Shown: positions 25,753 to 35,364, counted from the stretch's first letter. The stretch is DNA of 64,000 bases from Nitrosovibrio tenuis (GCF_900109785.1 NZ_FOBH01000003.1:186001-250000); one strand, 5' to 3'. The notes: generated by a model from the letters alone, not told the origin. Program-made: numbers and translations.

Positions 25753-27369
25753 TTACCGGGTAGTCTTGCCGTGCGGGCCGACCGTCAGGAAAGCGCACAG
25801 CGCGCTTGTCAGTGCAAGGCCGGCTGCCACGAGCATCACGACGCGAAAGCTTTGCACGAAGGCTTGTTTCAGCTCCTCTTCGAGCGCCCGTCGCTGCTCT
25901 CCAACGACCTGCGGCGGCACCTTCGCTTCCGCCAGCTTCGGAACCTCGGCATCCAAAGCGACTCGGATTTCCGCAGGCACTTGCATCCGGGTCATGTGTG
26001 CATCCAATGTTGATCCGAAGACGCCGTTGGCGAGCGCGCCGAGGAGCGCGATCGCCAGCATTCCGGCGACACGCGAGACCGCGTTGTTGATGCCCGATGC
26101 TGTGCCCGCATATCGCTCCTCGACGGCGCCCATGATGGTCGTCGTCAGCGGGGCTACGCTGACCGCCATGCCTAATCCGAGCACCGCCATCGCGGGGAAA
26201 AACGTCGTCCAATAGGATGCGTCGCTGCCAGGAACAGCAAAGAGCGCGAAACCAGCTGCCGCAATAATCGGCCCGATCGTCAGCGGTTTTCGCGCGCCAT
26301 AGCGGCCGACGAGGCCGCCCGACCACTGCGACGTCATGCCCATGATCAGAGTGAAGGGCAGAAAGGCGGCGCCGGCGAGCGTCGCTGAATAGCCCTGGAT
26401 TTGGATCAAATTGAAGGGCAGGAAGAACATGGCGCCACCCAGTGCGAAATAGAGCAACAACGTCATCGCGTTGGCGCCGCTGAACACCTCAGACCGGAAC
26501 AGCTCGAGCGGCATTATCGGCAACGGTGTCGCCGCTTCGTGTCGGACGAACAGGGCGATTATCAGCACACCGCCGATGATGCCGCCGAGGACCAACGGGT
26601 CCGTCCAGCCGGAATCGGGTGCGGCGGTGAGACCATAGACCAACCCCGCCAGCCCGAGCGTCACTAGAACACCTCCGACCCAATCGACATCCCTGCCATC
26701 GGAGGTGCCGCGGCTCCCCGGCACATGCCGGAAAGCGAGTGCGAGCGTGAGCAAGGCGATTGGAGCGTTGATGAAGAAGATCGCGCGCCAGGACAGTGCG
26801 TCCACCAGCCAGCCTCCGAGCACCGGCCCGGCAGCCGTGGTGAGGGCCGAAAATCCGGCCCAGGTGCCGATCGCCTTGCCTCGTTCATCGGCCGGAAAGG
26901 CCGCGCTGATGATGGCGAGGCTACCGGGGACGAGAAGCGCGCCGCCAACGCCTTGCACAGCACGCGCCGCAACCAGAGCGCCGATGTTTGGCGCCAATCC
27001 GCAGCTGATGGAAGCAGCCGTAAAGATGGCGATCCCGAGCGCAAACACGCGGCGCCGTCCGAAACGGTCGCCTGCCGAACCGCCGACCAGGATGAGCGAG
27101 CCCAGCATCAGCAGATACGCGTTCGCGACCCACTGCGCTCCCCCGACAGTGATCGCCAGATCGGCTTGAATAGCCGGAAGGGCTACGTTGACTACAGAGC
27201 TATCGATGAAAGCCATGCTCGAGCCCAGAATGGTCGTGGCCAGGACCCAAGGCCGGGCGCGCTCGGCGCAGCCGGTCGTATCCGCCGCACTGCGGATGAC
27301 TCCCTCATCACATGGCCCCCGCGTTAGACTGATCATCGGCATGTCGTGATCGTTGCGCCGACGGGGCAT
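25753..27369 (-). CDS. MFS multidrug exporter, DHA2 (EmrB/QacA) family
   Basis: The roughly 530-residue inner-membrane protein has 14 predicted transmembrane segments. The N-terminal half contains GSSMAFIDSSVVNVALPAIQ (motif D1 of DHA2 carriers), GDRFGRRRVF (motif A) and GPVLGGWLVDALSWRAIFFINAP (motif C, antiporter signature). Such proteins expel hydrophobic toxic compounds using the proton gradient. The start may be ATG 27369 or ATG 27342 (MPMISLTRG); neither has a strong binding site. No TetR/MarR regulator and no membrane-fusion partner is adjacent. Codon use is visibly GC-richer than the neighbours, suggesting acquisition. Substrate unknown. Confidence 0.9.
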   Translation of the reverse strand: MPRRRNDHDMPMISLTRGPCDEGVIRSAADTTGCAERARPWVLATTILGSSMAFIDSSVVNVALPAIQADLAITVGGAQWVANAYLLMLGSLILVGGSAGDRFGRRRVFALGIAIFTAASISCGLAPNIGALVAARAVQGVGGALLVPGSLAIISAAFPADERGKAIGTWAGFSALTTAAGPVLGGWLVDALSWRAIFFINAPIALLTLALAFRHVPGSRGTSDGRDVDWVGGVLVTLGLAGLVYGLTAAPDSGWTDPLVLGGIIGGVLIIALFVRHEAATPLPIMPLELFRSEVFSGANAMTLLLYFALGGAMFFLPFNLIQIQGYSATLAGAAFLPFTLIMGMTSQWSGGLVGRYGARKPLTIGPIIAAAGFALFAVPGSDASYWTTFFPAMAVLGLGMAVSVAPLTTTIMGAVEERYAGTASGINNAVSRVAGMLAIALLGALANGVFGSTLDAHMTRMQVPAEIRVALDAEVPKLAEAKVPPQVVGEQRRALEEELKQAFVQSFRVVMLVAAGLALTSALCAFLTVGPHGKTTR

Positions 27370-27721
27370 TCGGTCCCGACTGCTGTGTCTGTGATCCGCA
27401 TCGGTTGGTTTCAGTACCGGTCTAAAATGGAAAATTCCAGCTCAGTAGGCCTGCCTGGCGAGGCATTTGTTCCTGGCTGGCGAGCGAATTTGGCTGGCTT
27501 CCGCTGCGAATACAGATCGGGGATAAGCTTCATTATTCCATCGGCGACCTGTTTTGCATTCTCCATCCCCACTCACGGTGGCCAAGACTATCGCATGGCT
27601 CGTCGTGGGGCATTTGAAACCTGGCAGGAGCGGACGTGCGCTCATCGGGGACCTGAGGCTCTCACCCAGTACTTTGAGGCAAGCGTTTGTCGATCAGCGA
27701 AGATTTTCGACCCTGTCGCAT
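27370..27721. other. intergenic stretch without recognised gene
   Basis: About 350 bp between the DHA2 exporter (start side) and the 3' end of the CrtC/AttH-like gene. Short open frames on both strands overlap one another and show no recognisable domain or ribosome binding site. It must contain the exporter's promoter; no clear terminator was seen. Confidence 0.4.
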
Positions 27722-28840
27722 TCAAAGCTTCAGGGGTTCCACATATCCGGTCAATTCCAGATAGCCGCGGCCGGCGGGTTGGCCATCGCGTGTGATGGTC
27801 ACCGCGCCTTCCCAATAGACCGCCCCGGTCGATTGTCGGGAGTCGAGTTCCTGGTCATCCATTAATGGAGTGAGCAGCCATGTGGTCGAGCCGGTTTGAA
27901 TCCGCATTGCAACAGGATAGGTTGCATCGGTATGGGGTGATTGCCAGGTGCGCTGCGGTTCGAATTGCACCTGATCCGGCTCGAACCGGGTGAAGCGGCC
28001 GGAAGCATCGCGAATTCCCGCGTATGCCCACACTTTGCCACCATCTTTTCCACGGATTTGAAATGCCATCAGGGCAGAACCATCGTCGAGATTGGCACCG
28101 ACCCAATCCCATCCGGTGGCGCTCGGGTCGAGGTAAGCGGTGGACCACTCGTGATCGAGCCAGGCTATGCCATTGATGGCTGCTTCCTTGCCGTTGCGCG
28201 TAACGGTACCGGTGACCTTTAGCTGAGGTTCACTGTAGTAATAGCTGGCTTGTTCCGGTCGCGGTCCTTTTCGGGAAAAGCCCTGGTAGTCTTGCAGCAT
28301 CGGCGGCTGGGGGGGAGACAGCGTGAAATTCAGCGTAAAGTCCCGTCCTTTTATACTCGTCTGATAGCGCCCATTTTCTTCGCGCAGCATGGTCCAATCG
28401 TCCAGCTTTACATCAGTATTGCCTTGCCTGGTGTAGGCCAAGCCAAAACCCTCGCGCGCGCCCTTTTGATCGTGCAGCAGTTTGCCGAGGGCCGGGTCGG
28501 ACAACGCCGCATGCGCAATGATGAGTTGGTTCGGTGCGAAACGGCTCGGGTTAGCCCGGTCGTGTTCGGTTGCCACGCGGAAAAACGTGATCTGGAAACC
28601 GAGCGGTTTTTTGTCGGGAGTTTCCAGCCAGCCTGTCACATACCACCATTCGTTGCGGAAATCGGGATGGGCGCCGAAGTCTCGGGGAAAAGTGAGCGGT
28701 ATGGTTTGAACCACTGGCGAGAACTGGGGTGGCGCCGCAAAGCCGGCCGTACCAGCCAGGCAGCAAACAATAAAACACATAGTGAACAAATACTGCGGTG
28801 AGGTTGGCATCATTCTGAGATTACGTTTTAAAAATCGCAT
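27722..28840 (-). CDS. secreted CrtC/AttH-like (lipocalin-fold) protein
   Basis: The 372-residue exported protein has a signal peptide (YLFTMCFIVCCLAGTAGFAA) and a carotenoid 1,2-hydratase/AttH-like double lipocalin domain. Diagnostic segments are FRNEWWYVTGWLETPD, LGFQITFFRVATE and INGIAWLDHEWSTAYLDP followed by GWDWVGANLDDGSALMAFQIR. Its start ATG 28840 overlaps the stop of the upstream permease (TAATG), showing they are one operon with the ABC ATPase gene. AttH-type proteins accompany ABC exporters in AttEFGH operons and are thought to handle lipid-like ligands; carotenoid hydration here is unlikely. A frame extension upstream of 28840 is an artefact of overlap with the permease gene. Confidence 0.85.
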   Translation of the reverse strand: MRFLKRNLRMMPTSPQYLFTMCFIVCCLAGTAGFAAPPQFSPVVQTIPLTFPRDFGAHPDFRNEWWYVTGWLETPDKKPLGFQITFFRVATEHDRANPSRFAPNQLIIAHAALSDPALGKLLHDQKGAREGFGLAYTRQGNTDVKLDDWTMLREENGRYQTSIKGRDFTLNFTLSPPQPPMLQDYQGFSRKGPRPEQASYYYSEPQLKVTGTVTRNGKEAAINGIAWLDHEWSTAYLDPSATGWDWVGANLDDGSALMAFQIRGKDGGKVWAYAGIRDASGRFTRFEPDQVQFEPQRTWQSPHTDATYPVAMRIQTGSTTWLLTPLMDDQELDSRQSTGAVYWEGAVTITRDGQPAGRGYLELTGYVEPLKL

Positions 28841-31404
28841 TACCAATCTTCCCGCACCGCTCGTATTGCATTTCCCGATACCGCACGGCGTCCAGACGCC
28901 AACGCGGTCATGGCGGCTGACGCCATTAATATAAAAGCCACGGCCAGCAATTCTTTCCACGGCAGGCTCATCTGCATTGTCCAGTGGAACGACTGCGGAT
29001 TTACGATAAAGACGAGGATCAGGCTGATGCACCAGCCGAGCGTAAAGCCCAGGATGGTTCCCAGCGCGGTCAGAAGGCCGCCTTCGACGGCCAGCATACC
29101 GAGGATCTGACGGCGCGTCATGCCGATGTGGCGCAGCATGCCGAACTCCCTGATGCGTGACAGCGCTTGTGCTGAAAAACTGGTCGCCACACCGAGAAGT
29201 CCTATGATGGTCGCGACACCTTCGAGCAGGTATGTCACAGCAAAGCTGCGGTCGAATATATTCAGGCTTAACGCGCGTATCTGTCCCGGCTCCGAAAACT
29301 CCAGCGCATCGCCAAATGGTAAGTGTTTCATCGATGCAATCACCTGTTCAGGCGTTACACCTTTTTGCAGCCAGAGGGCGGCGTCATTTACCAATGGGTC
29401 GTCCGTAAGCGCCTGATAATCTCCCAGCCGTATCTGTATCGCGCCGAATTGCCGGCCATAATCCCGCCAAACCCCCGCGACAATGAAAGTCGGCGCGGGA
29501 ATGGCTATCGGTAGCGTCACCTGTTTGCCTAGCGTATAACCATATAGATCAACCATTGCTTCGGATACCCAGATAGGTATGGCATTCTTGGGAAGCAGGC
29601 CGGGCGCAATCACCTCACCCGTCAAAGGTAAAATGTTTTCCGGTTCCGCAACATCAATAGGGCGGGCAATCAGTGCGACGTTAGGACGGTCCGGATTGAG
29701 CGTCAGTTGCGACGTGCGAAGAAAGTCGGCGCGGACGATGCCGGGCGTGTGCGCGAGCGCTTCCATTTCGTCGCGAGTGAGGCCGCGCGCGTCCCCGCCC
29801 GTGGCCGTGCGTAAATAGAGATCCGCAGGAAGGATATGCTTCAGCCAATCGTCGACCGATACGCGGAAACTGGCCACCATGATTCCCATTGCAACGATCA
29901 GGGTAAAGCTTGCCAGCACGCCTCCCAGTGCGATCGCTGCCTGATTGGGTGCGTTGGCAAGCCGTGCCAGTGCCACGGTTGTCAGGGTGGGCATGGTCCC
30001 GGACGTGCGCCGGTTCATCATCGAAAATACCGCGGAGAAAATCAATGCGGAAAGGCGGGGCATGAGGGCAATACCCCCTACCAGTAACTGCGCCACTGCC
30101 AGATAGCCAAAAACCGGTAAATCCGAAACCGGCGGCAATTGCGTCAACAGGACCCCAGAGGCCAGGCAGAGCAATCCGGGCCAGGGGCTGCCCAGCTTGG
30201 AGAGCGCCACATTCTCACTTCCCGATTTGAGCGCCGGCGCGGGCTGCGTGCTTGCGGCTTCCCAAGCCGGAACAGCGCTGCCTAGCAATGTAATGCTCAA
30301 TCCCACGATAAAAAAGATCACCGCAGCCAGCGGGTCGAAATGGACGCTCGGTTTCACCCCGGGGAAAAACCCGCCGCCAAGATCTCCGCCAAAATAATGC
30401 AGTGCGGCTGCAGCGGTTGCATAGCCCAAGGCGAGTCCGGCGAGGGAACCGATAACGCCGAGGACGGCTCCCTCGAATAACACCTGCCCCAGAAGTTGAC
30501 CTCGTGTCAGCCCCAGCACTCGCAACAGTGCGAACTGATGACGCCGCCGTACGACCGATAATGCCTGCGTCGAGAATACCAGAAACGTGCCGGTAAACAG
30601 CGCAACCATTGCAAGCATGTTCAGGTTCACGCGGTATGCGCGTGACATGTTGGCGACCCGCGCTTCCTGATCGGCGGTTTCAGTGATCAGATACTGCCCG
30701 CGCGGCTCGAGCTCCTTTTCCAGTGCCGCTTTAAAAGCGCCTCGATCGACACCCGGCATCAGTTTCAGCTCGATACGCGACAATTGCGCCATACGCCGAA
30801 AGCGCCATTGCGCCGCGCCGATATCCATAACGCCGAGGCGCCGGCCCGCCTGGACGCGTCTCAGGCCGCCGGCAATCCGTAGCGTGATAGTTTGGGTTCC
30901 GACGCGCAATTGAAGGGTATCGCCTTGCTTGACCCCCAGCCATTCCATTGCTGCGGCGGAAAGAAAAATGGCGTCATCCCCCAGGACGTCGAACAACTTG
31001 TCTTCACCCGGAATCCCGATCAGATCCGGTGCCATGACTGAAGCGCGAAAAATATCCAGTCCGAGAATTTTCAAAGTGGCGGCTTTTCGTTCGTCCGAAG
31101 CGGCAGGAATAGCAACGTCGAGCTCCAGTACCGGGTTGGCAAGCTCGACACCATCATGCTGTGCAAGAAAGGGATATAGCGATTCATCGAAGGTCGCTCG
31201 CGGGCTGCGCACTTGCAGGTCGGATTGACCTGAAATACTCCTGGCGGCGGCAGAAAATTCGTTGAAGGCGGCTGCGTTGATCAGGTGAATCGCAAAGCCA
31301 AGCGTCACCCCTAGGGCAATCGCAATAATTGCAACAGCGGCCTGTGTCCGATGAGCCTGCCATTCGCCCGACAACAGCCAGCGAGACAGCGTACTCTTAT
31401 TCAT
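28840..31404 (-). CDS. FtsX-type ABC transporter permease (AttF/AttG fused form, YbbP-like)
   Basis: The 854-residue permease has two FtsX/MacB-like halves: an N-terminal helix (AAVAIIAIALGVTLGFAIHL), a large periplasmic region, three helices around residues 260-410, a repeat of the same plan in the second half, and three closing helices ending RREDW. Such permeases extract or move lipid-like substrates across the envelope without classic transport channels. Start ATG 31404 (MNKSTLSRWLL) follows the ATPase stop by 7 bp; the longer upstream frame is overlap with the ATPase gene. It pairs with the ATPase and the AttH-like protein. Confidence 0.9.
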   Translation of the reverse strand: MNKSTLSRWLLSGEWQAHRTQAAVAIIAIALGVTLGFAIHLINAAAFNEFSAAARSISGQSDLQVRSPRATFDESLYPFLAQHDGVELANPVLELDVAIPAASDERKAATLKILGLDIFRASVMAPDLIGIPGEDKLFDVLGDDAIFLSAAAMEWLGVKQGDTLQLRVGTQTITLRIAGGLRRVQAGRRLGVMDIGAAQWRFRRMAQLSRIELKLMPGVDRGAFKAALEKELEPRGQYLITETADQEARVANMSRAYRVNLNMLAMVALFTGTFLVFSTQALSVVRRRHQFALLRVLGLTRGQLLGQVLFEGAVLGVIGSLAGLALGYATAAAALHYFGGDLGGGFFPGVKPSVHFDPLAAVIFFIVGLSITLLGSAVPAWEAASTQPAPALKSGSENVALSKLGSPWPGLLCLASGVLLTQLPPVSDLPVFGYLAVAQLLVGGIALMPRLSALIFSAVFSMMNRRTSGTMPTLTTVALARLANAPNQAAIALGGVLASFTLIVAMGIMVASFRVSVDDWLKHILPADLYLRTATGGDARGLTRDEMEALAHTPGIVRADFLRTSQLTLNPDRPNVALIARPIDVAEPENILPLTGEVIAPGLLPKNAIPIWVSEAMVDLYGYTLGKQVTLPIAIPAPTFIVAGVWRDYGRQFGAIQIRLGDYQALTDDPLVNDAALWLQKGVTPEQVIASMKHLPFGDALEFSEPGQIRALSLNIFDRSFAVTYLLEGVATIIGLLGVATSFSAQALSRIREFGMLRHIGMTRRQILGMLAVEGGLLTALGTILGFTLGWCISLILVFIVNPQSFHWTMQMSLPWKELLAVAFILMASAAMTALASGRRAVSGNAIRAVREDW

Positions 31405-31411
31405 CCCCTGT

Positions 31412-32119
31412 TCACCCGGTGCCTTGCGCGGTACGGTAGGAATCCGCCTGGTCTTCCGATGCCACCGGATGCAGTCCGTCTTTTGCCAGCACCAGAACGC
31501 GGTCCGCCGTGGCAGCGGCCGCATGCGAATGGGTGACCATGATGCCGGACGCACCGTTTGCCTTGATCTCGGCGCGCATCAGCCTGAGGATATCCTGTGC
31601 GGTATCCGGGTCCAGGTTGCCCGTCGGTTCGTCAGCCAGAATCAAGTTGGGACGATGCACCAGCGCCCTCGCGATCGCGACCCGTTGCAGCTCACCGCCC
31701 GACAGCTGGCGGGAAAAATGGTCGCCTCTGCCGTGCAGGCCCACAGCGTCAAGCATTTGTTCGGTGCGTTCCATAGCGCGTTCCACCGGGACGCTATTCA
31801 GCAGCAAGGGCAGGGCGATATTCTGGCTCAGCGTCAGATGCGGCAGGATATGAAATGCCTGAAAAACAAATCCAAATTCCTTGCGCCGGAGGCGGGTGGC
31901 CGCATCGTCATCCAACGAAGCGATCGCGATGCCGTCAATCAATATCTCACCGGTATCAGGCGCATCCAGGCCGGCAATCAGATTCAATAGTGTCGATTTT
32001 CCGACGCCGGACTCGCCCATTATGGCCACATACTCACCCGCGGCAAACGTGTAGGACAAATCTGTCAGCACCTGTCGCCCATTAGCGTAGGCTTTGCCAA
32101 TATGGCGCAGTTCCAGCAT
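31412..32119 (-). CDS. ABC transporter ATP-binding protein (LolD/MacB type)
   Basis: The 235-residue ATPase has Walker A GESGVGKST, Q-loop FVFQAFHILPHLT, signature LSGGELQRVAIARAL, Walker B LILADEPTGNLD and the switch histidine VTHSH. The start at ATG 32119 gives MLELRHIGKAY, the expected start of LolD-like proteins; upstream in-frame sequence is not conserved. It is the first gene of a three-gene minus-strand operon with the fused permease and the AttH-like secreted protein. The 283 bp upstream of it (32120-32402) hold no gene and should contain the promoter. Confidence 0.92.
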   Translation of the reverse strand: MLELRHIGKAYANGRQVLTDLSYTFAAGEYVAIMGESGVGKSTLLNLIAGLDAPDTGEILIDGIAIASLDDDAATRLRRKEFGFVFQAFHILPHLTLSQNIALPLLLNSVPVERAMERTEQMLDAVGLHGRGDHFSRQLSGGELQRVAIARALVHRPNLILADEPTGNLDPDTAQDILRLMRAEIKANGASGIMVTHSHAAAATADRVLVLAKDGLHPVASEDQADSYRTAQGTG

Positions 32120-32402
32120 GGATTTCAGCACCCAGACCGCGCGGCGCGATGCTTGGCCGTTGTGGTTAAGGATAGTTTTGTTGCGTCCGCGCAGCGGACA
32201 TAGCTGACGATGATGGTGAGTTGTCGCATGAGATGGGTGAGCGCCGGAAAGGCTTATTGTACCTCGTTGGCGCTCGAGCGCCCGTATTCCGCTGCGTGGG
32301 TAGCCCGCAGCAGCATAGCCGAGGGTCTGCTCAGAAGCGGAGCGAACAGCGAAGGGTGCCCGAGCGGACTTGCCGAGCTCTACCCATGAAAGCGGCCGCG
32401 GC

Positions 32403-33422
32403 TTAGTTGGACTGAATGATGTTTGCACGTTCCGCTGGTGCGACGAAATCGAAGCCGTGCTGTTCATAAATTGCCGCCGCCGCGTCAGTGCGGATGAATT
32501 CGATAAATGCCTGTGCCGCGGTTTCTCGCTTCGTACCTTTGATCTTGGCAATTCCGAGCGAATCAACGTAATTACTTTCGGGCGGCAACACAACATAATC
32601 AAATAAGTGCGGCATTGTTCTCTTCAAATAGTCGCCAAGGTGAAAATACATCGGCGCCACATCGGCTTTCCCATCGGCGATGAATTGTGGATTTTCTCGA
32701 TGTTGAACTGCACGGGGAGAAATTGTCGTGGATTTTGCCAGCACCTGTCGTGGCAACTCCGTTCCGCCCTGTCCTCGCAACGTCTTGGCATAATTCTCAA
32801 AGGATGCCGGTTCACGCTGAGGCGAGGAAATTGCAACCCGCACGTCATTACGCAGTAGGTCTTTCACTGATGTGATGTTCTTCGGGTTCCCCGCTCTGAC
32901 CAGAAGCACAATGCCTCGATTGCGGGCATAAATCGTATAACTGTCGATGTGGCCATCGTCGAACAGACGTTTCTGCTGGCGCGGTCCAGTCATGAATACG
33001 TCGGGCCACAATCGTCCAGGTCTCACATCGAACCACATATTACCCACCACCAACTGACCCGATGCCATCGCGTCCAGCAATCGGCCTGGCGGTAGCGTTG
33101 CATAAAAGATGTTATCCAGTTTGAGCATTTTGAATGAATCTTGCTGGCGGGCCCATTCACGAAATGCGGCGATTAAATCTGGTACCGCGCGATATTGATT
33201 TCCTGCCATGAAAATCGCCAGGTCCGGCTCGTTCGGATTGCCATGAAAATCTAGTAGATAGTTCGATTTGGCCACTTCATAGTGGGTGGCATTCGGCTTC
33301 AAGGGACCAGGGCGTTCCGCTCGCCACGGAATGGCTTCGGTTGGATCATATGTGTCCGACGCCTCCACATTGCTGATCATGAGTGCGGTAATGATGAACA
33401 GGCAGTGTAATCGGCATGTCAT
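32403..33422 (-). CDS. periplasmic solute-binding protein (ModA/PstS-like type II fold)
   Basis: The 339-residue protein has a signal peptide (LHCLFIITALMISNVEA) and the bilobal type II binding-protein pattern: VVGNMWFDVRPGR, RGIVLLVRAGNPKNITSVKDLL, then FADGKADVAPMYFHL-type hinge sequence and a C-terminal LGIAKIKGTKRE segment. The wording NPKNITSVKDL resembles molybdate/tungstate binding proteins, but no oxyanion-binding serines can be fixed by eye. No ABC permease or ATPase for it is adjacent; the ABC genes downstream belong to a different type. It follows the MFS gene by 77 bp on the same strand. Ligand unknown. Confidence 0.75.
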   Translation of the reverse strand: MTCRLHCLFIITALMISNVEASDTYDPTEAIPWRAERPGPLKPNATHYEVAKSNYLLDFHGNPNEPDLAIFMAGNQYRAVPDLIAAFREWARQQDSFKMLKLDNIFYATLPPGRLLDAMASGQLVVGNMWFDVRPGRLWPDVFMTGPRQQKRLFDDGHIDSYTIYARNRGIVLLVRAGNPKNITSVKDLLRNDVRVAISSPQREPASFENYAKTLRGQGGTELPRQVLAKSTTISPRAVQHRENPQFIADGKADVAPMYFHLGDYLKRTMPHLFDYVVLPPESNYVDSLGIAKIKGTKRETAAQAFIEFIRTDAAAAIYEQHGFDFVAPAERANIIQSN

Positions 33423-33499
33423 TGAATACCCCTCCAGTCGGAGCTGCGCTGCTGACTGAGCTCTTTTGGCGGATCTCGGAGCAGTGACGCGTCCAAATG

Positions 33500-34723
33500 C
33501 TAGTCATGCAAGACGCGTTCCTCGGGTGGACGCACCGTTCGAAACATTCTCAGCAGCAATAAATCATAGGTTATTTTCAAGCCCCCTGCGATCACCAGCG
33601 GCCAGCCAAAAGAGGAAATGGTCAGCAGATATCCAGCCAGAAGGGGACCGGCAGCAGATGCCAGACTGCGCGGAACGGTCGTGATACTCGCTGCAGCCGC
33701 GCGCTCCGACGGAGGCACGATGGCCATGACATATGAGCTTCGCGTTGGCACATCCATTTGAGAAAGAAGGCTTCGTATAAGCAACAATGTGATAGCCCAG
33801 CCCAATGTAGGCATGAAGGGTATGAGAATCAACAGTATATTTGCGGGCAAATGCGTAAAGACCATGGTATTGACCAATCCGAACCGGTCGGCAATGCGAA
33901 CCGCCGCCAGGTAAGAGACGGCAGAGAATAGGCCTGCCCAGAAAAAAATAGTTCCGGCCACCGCGACGGAAAGCTCGAACTTCTGGAACAGCCATAAGGC
34001 CAGCATCGACTGAACGATAAAGCCGCCGCCAAAGGCATCCAGACTGAATAACCCGGCGAGCGTATAGACCAGCTTTCTGGATTTCTGCAATGGAACATGG
34101 TGCGGCTTGCGCGCAGCTTGTGTCTTCGCGGTAACCGCATCGCCCGGCAGGGTCCCGTAAATTGCCATGGATAGCAAGCCGATTACGCCGTAGAGCGCGA
34201 ACATCATTTGCAGCGCAACTGGAGTTTCTACTTTTATAGCGGAGCTCATCACGCCAGGCAACCCGGCTGCTAGCGCCCCGACGGCTGCTACCAATGCGCC
34301 GACCAGGCTATAGCGCGCGAAAACTGCGGTGCGCTGCCGATCTTCGACAAATTGGGAAAGCACCGCATGCTCGAGCGGCAAAAATACACTCACATCCCCA
34401 CTGGAAGGATTCAATGTACCAACGAAAGCGATCAGCAATAAAGGCCAGAAGCTTGATAGTACGGCAAACCCGAACCCGGTTGCAGCCATAAGCATGGCGG
34501 CAATCAGAAGCAAAGTTCGATATGCAAAACGATAGGCCTGAAAACCAGCCAGGAAAGTCAGCAAGCCGGAGCCGATCAATGTTGCGGTCGTGATGACGCC
34601 AACCTGGAACGGGCTCATGCCCAGCTCGATCAGGTAAATTGGCAGAAGCAGGCTGACGTATCCGTCGGCAAATGCCCGTAGGCCCCGGACCCATAAAACA
34701 CGGTTAAGAATTGGTGATTTCAT
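33500..34723 (-). CDS. MFS transporter, 12 transmembrane segments
   Basis: The 407-residue membrane protein has the fold of the major facilitator superfamily: an N-terminal ADGYVSLLLPIYLIELG segment, GSGLLTFLAGFQAYRFAYRT (motif A region, weakly conserved), a central hydrophilic loop with KTQAARKPHHVPLQKSRK, and VRIADRFGLVNTMVFTHLP in the second half. Family-level assignment is secure; substrate is not. The start is ATG 34723. Three 12-13 bp repeats lie just upstream. The binding-protein gene follows on the same strand, which hints at a shared substrate but is not proof. Confidence 0.85.
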   Translation of the reverse strand: MKSPILNRVLWVRGLRAFADGYVSLLLPIYLIELGMSPFQVGVITTATLIGSGLLTFLAGFQAYRFAYRTLLLIAAMLMAATGFGFAVLSSFWPLLLIAFVGTLNPSSGDVSVFLPLEHAVLSQFVEDRQRTAVFARYSLVGALVAAVGALAAGLPGVMSSAIKVETPVALQMMFALYGVIGLLSMAIYGTLPGDAVTAKTQAARKPHHVPLQKSRKLVYTLAGLFSLDAFGGGFIVQSMLALWLFQKFELSVAVAGTIFFWAGLFSAVSYLAAVRIADRFGLVNTMVFTHLPANILLILIPFMPTLGWAITLLLIRSLLSQMDVPTRSSYVMAIVPPSERAAAASITTVPRSLASAAGPLLAGYLLTISSFGWPLVIAGGLKITYDLLLLRMFRTVRPPEERVLHD

Positions 34724-34741
34724 CTATTCAATCTAAATGAG

Positions 34742-34778
34742 CCTTGTAGCGAATCCTGTGGCGAACCCTGTAGCGAAC
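34742..34778. repeat. three near-tandem 12-13 bp repeats upstream of the MFS gene
   Basis: CCTTGTAGCGAAT, CCTGTGGCGAAC and CCTGTAGCGAAC stand head to tail at 34742, 34755 and 34767, ending in CATCAAAAAAG. They are 19 bp upstream of the MFS start on its template side, a position where a regulator could bind. Confidence 0.6.
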
Positions 34779-35364
34779 TCATCAAAAAAGTGAAGGTCGA
34801 GTGTTGCAAAAACTCATTTTGGATCAGAGCGATAATCTGCAAGATAAACAGTCAACTGCTGGATTTGGGTTCGGAGCGGTCACGTGACTGAAATTATCGG
34901 ACATTACGTCAATAACAAAACCTGTCTCACCGTTATCATGAGCATGTTGACCCCTTCTTGCCATCTAAAATGATGTTGTCCACGTTTCTCACCCTGAAAG
35001 TTTCATGGTTGGGATGGCGTACCATCCGGATGGAAACGCGATTTAAGGACCTCTGAACAAGTTCCTCATGGAGCACTCGGTTGGCAAATGAGTGGCAACA
35101 GATTGCCAACCGGCATGGCAGATCAGGAATGGTCGCGCGCGATGCAGGGGCACGCCGGAGGCCTCGCTTGCGTTTCAACGATGATAGCGGTGTCAAGAAA
35201 CGTTACAGTGAATGCGCCCCATTTTTCCGCAGTCGTATGGATAATTTGCTATTCAAAATTCCATAACCTATAAAACAGAAACACCTTACTTTAAACCCAG
35301 AGCGGTCAGCTTGACTGGTTCCACCAAGACCTGTTCCTTTCAATTTTATGCAGTGGAGAATCCT
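34779..35364. other. long intergenic stretch without recognised gene
   Basis: About 590 bp between the divergent MFS gene and the small secreted protein gene. Short overlapping frames of 60-86 codons occur on both strands (for example minus 34936-35196) but none has a convincing start, domain or codon bias. It could be a decayed gene. The part next to 35365 is AT-richer and should hold that gene's promoter. Confidence 0.4.

Noticed and set aside
27346-27795. 149-codon plus-strand frame between the DHA2 exporter and the CrtC/AttH-like gene
   Set aside because: It overlaps the 3' end of the minus-strand gene, has no recognisable domain or ribosome binding site, and its composition looks non-coding.
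27722-28840. carotenoid biosynthesis (CrtC) gene
   Set aside because: No other carotenoid genes are present and it is in an operon with an ABC transporter, which fits the AttH-like role better.
34936-35196. 86-codon minus-strand frame in the long intergenic region
   Set aside because: No domain, no ribosome binding site and equally long frames occur on the other strand at the same place.
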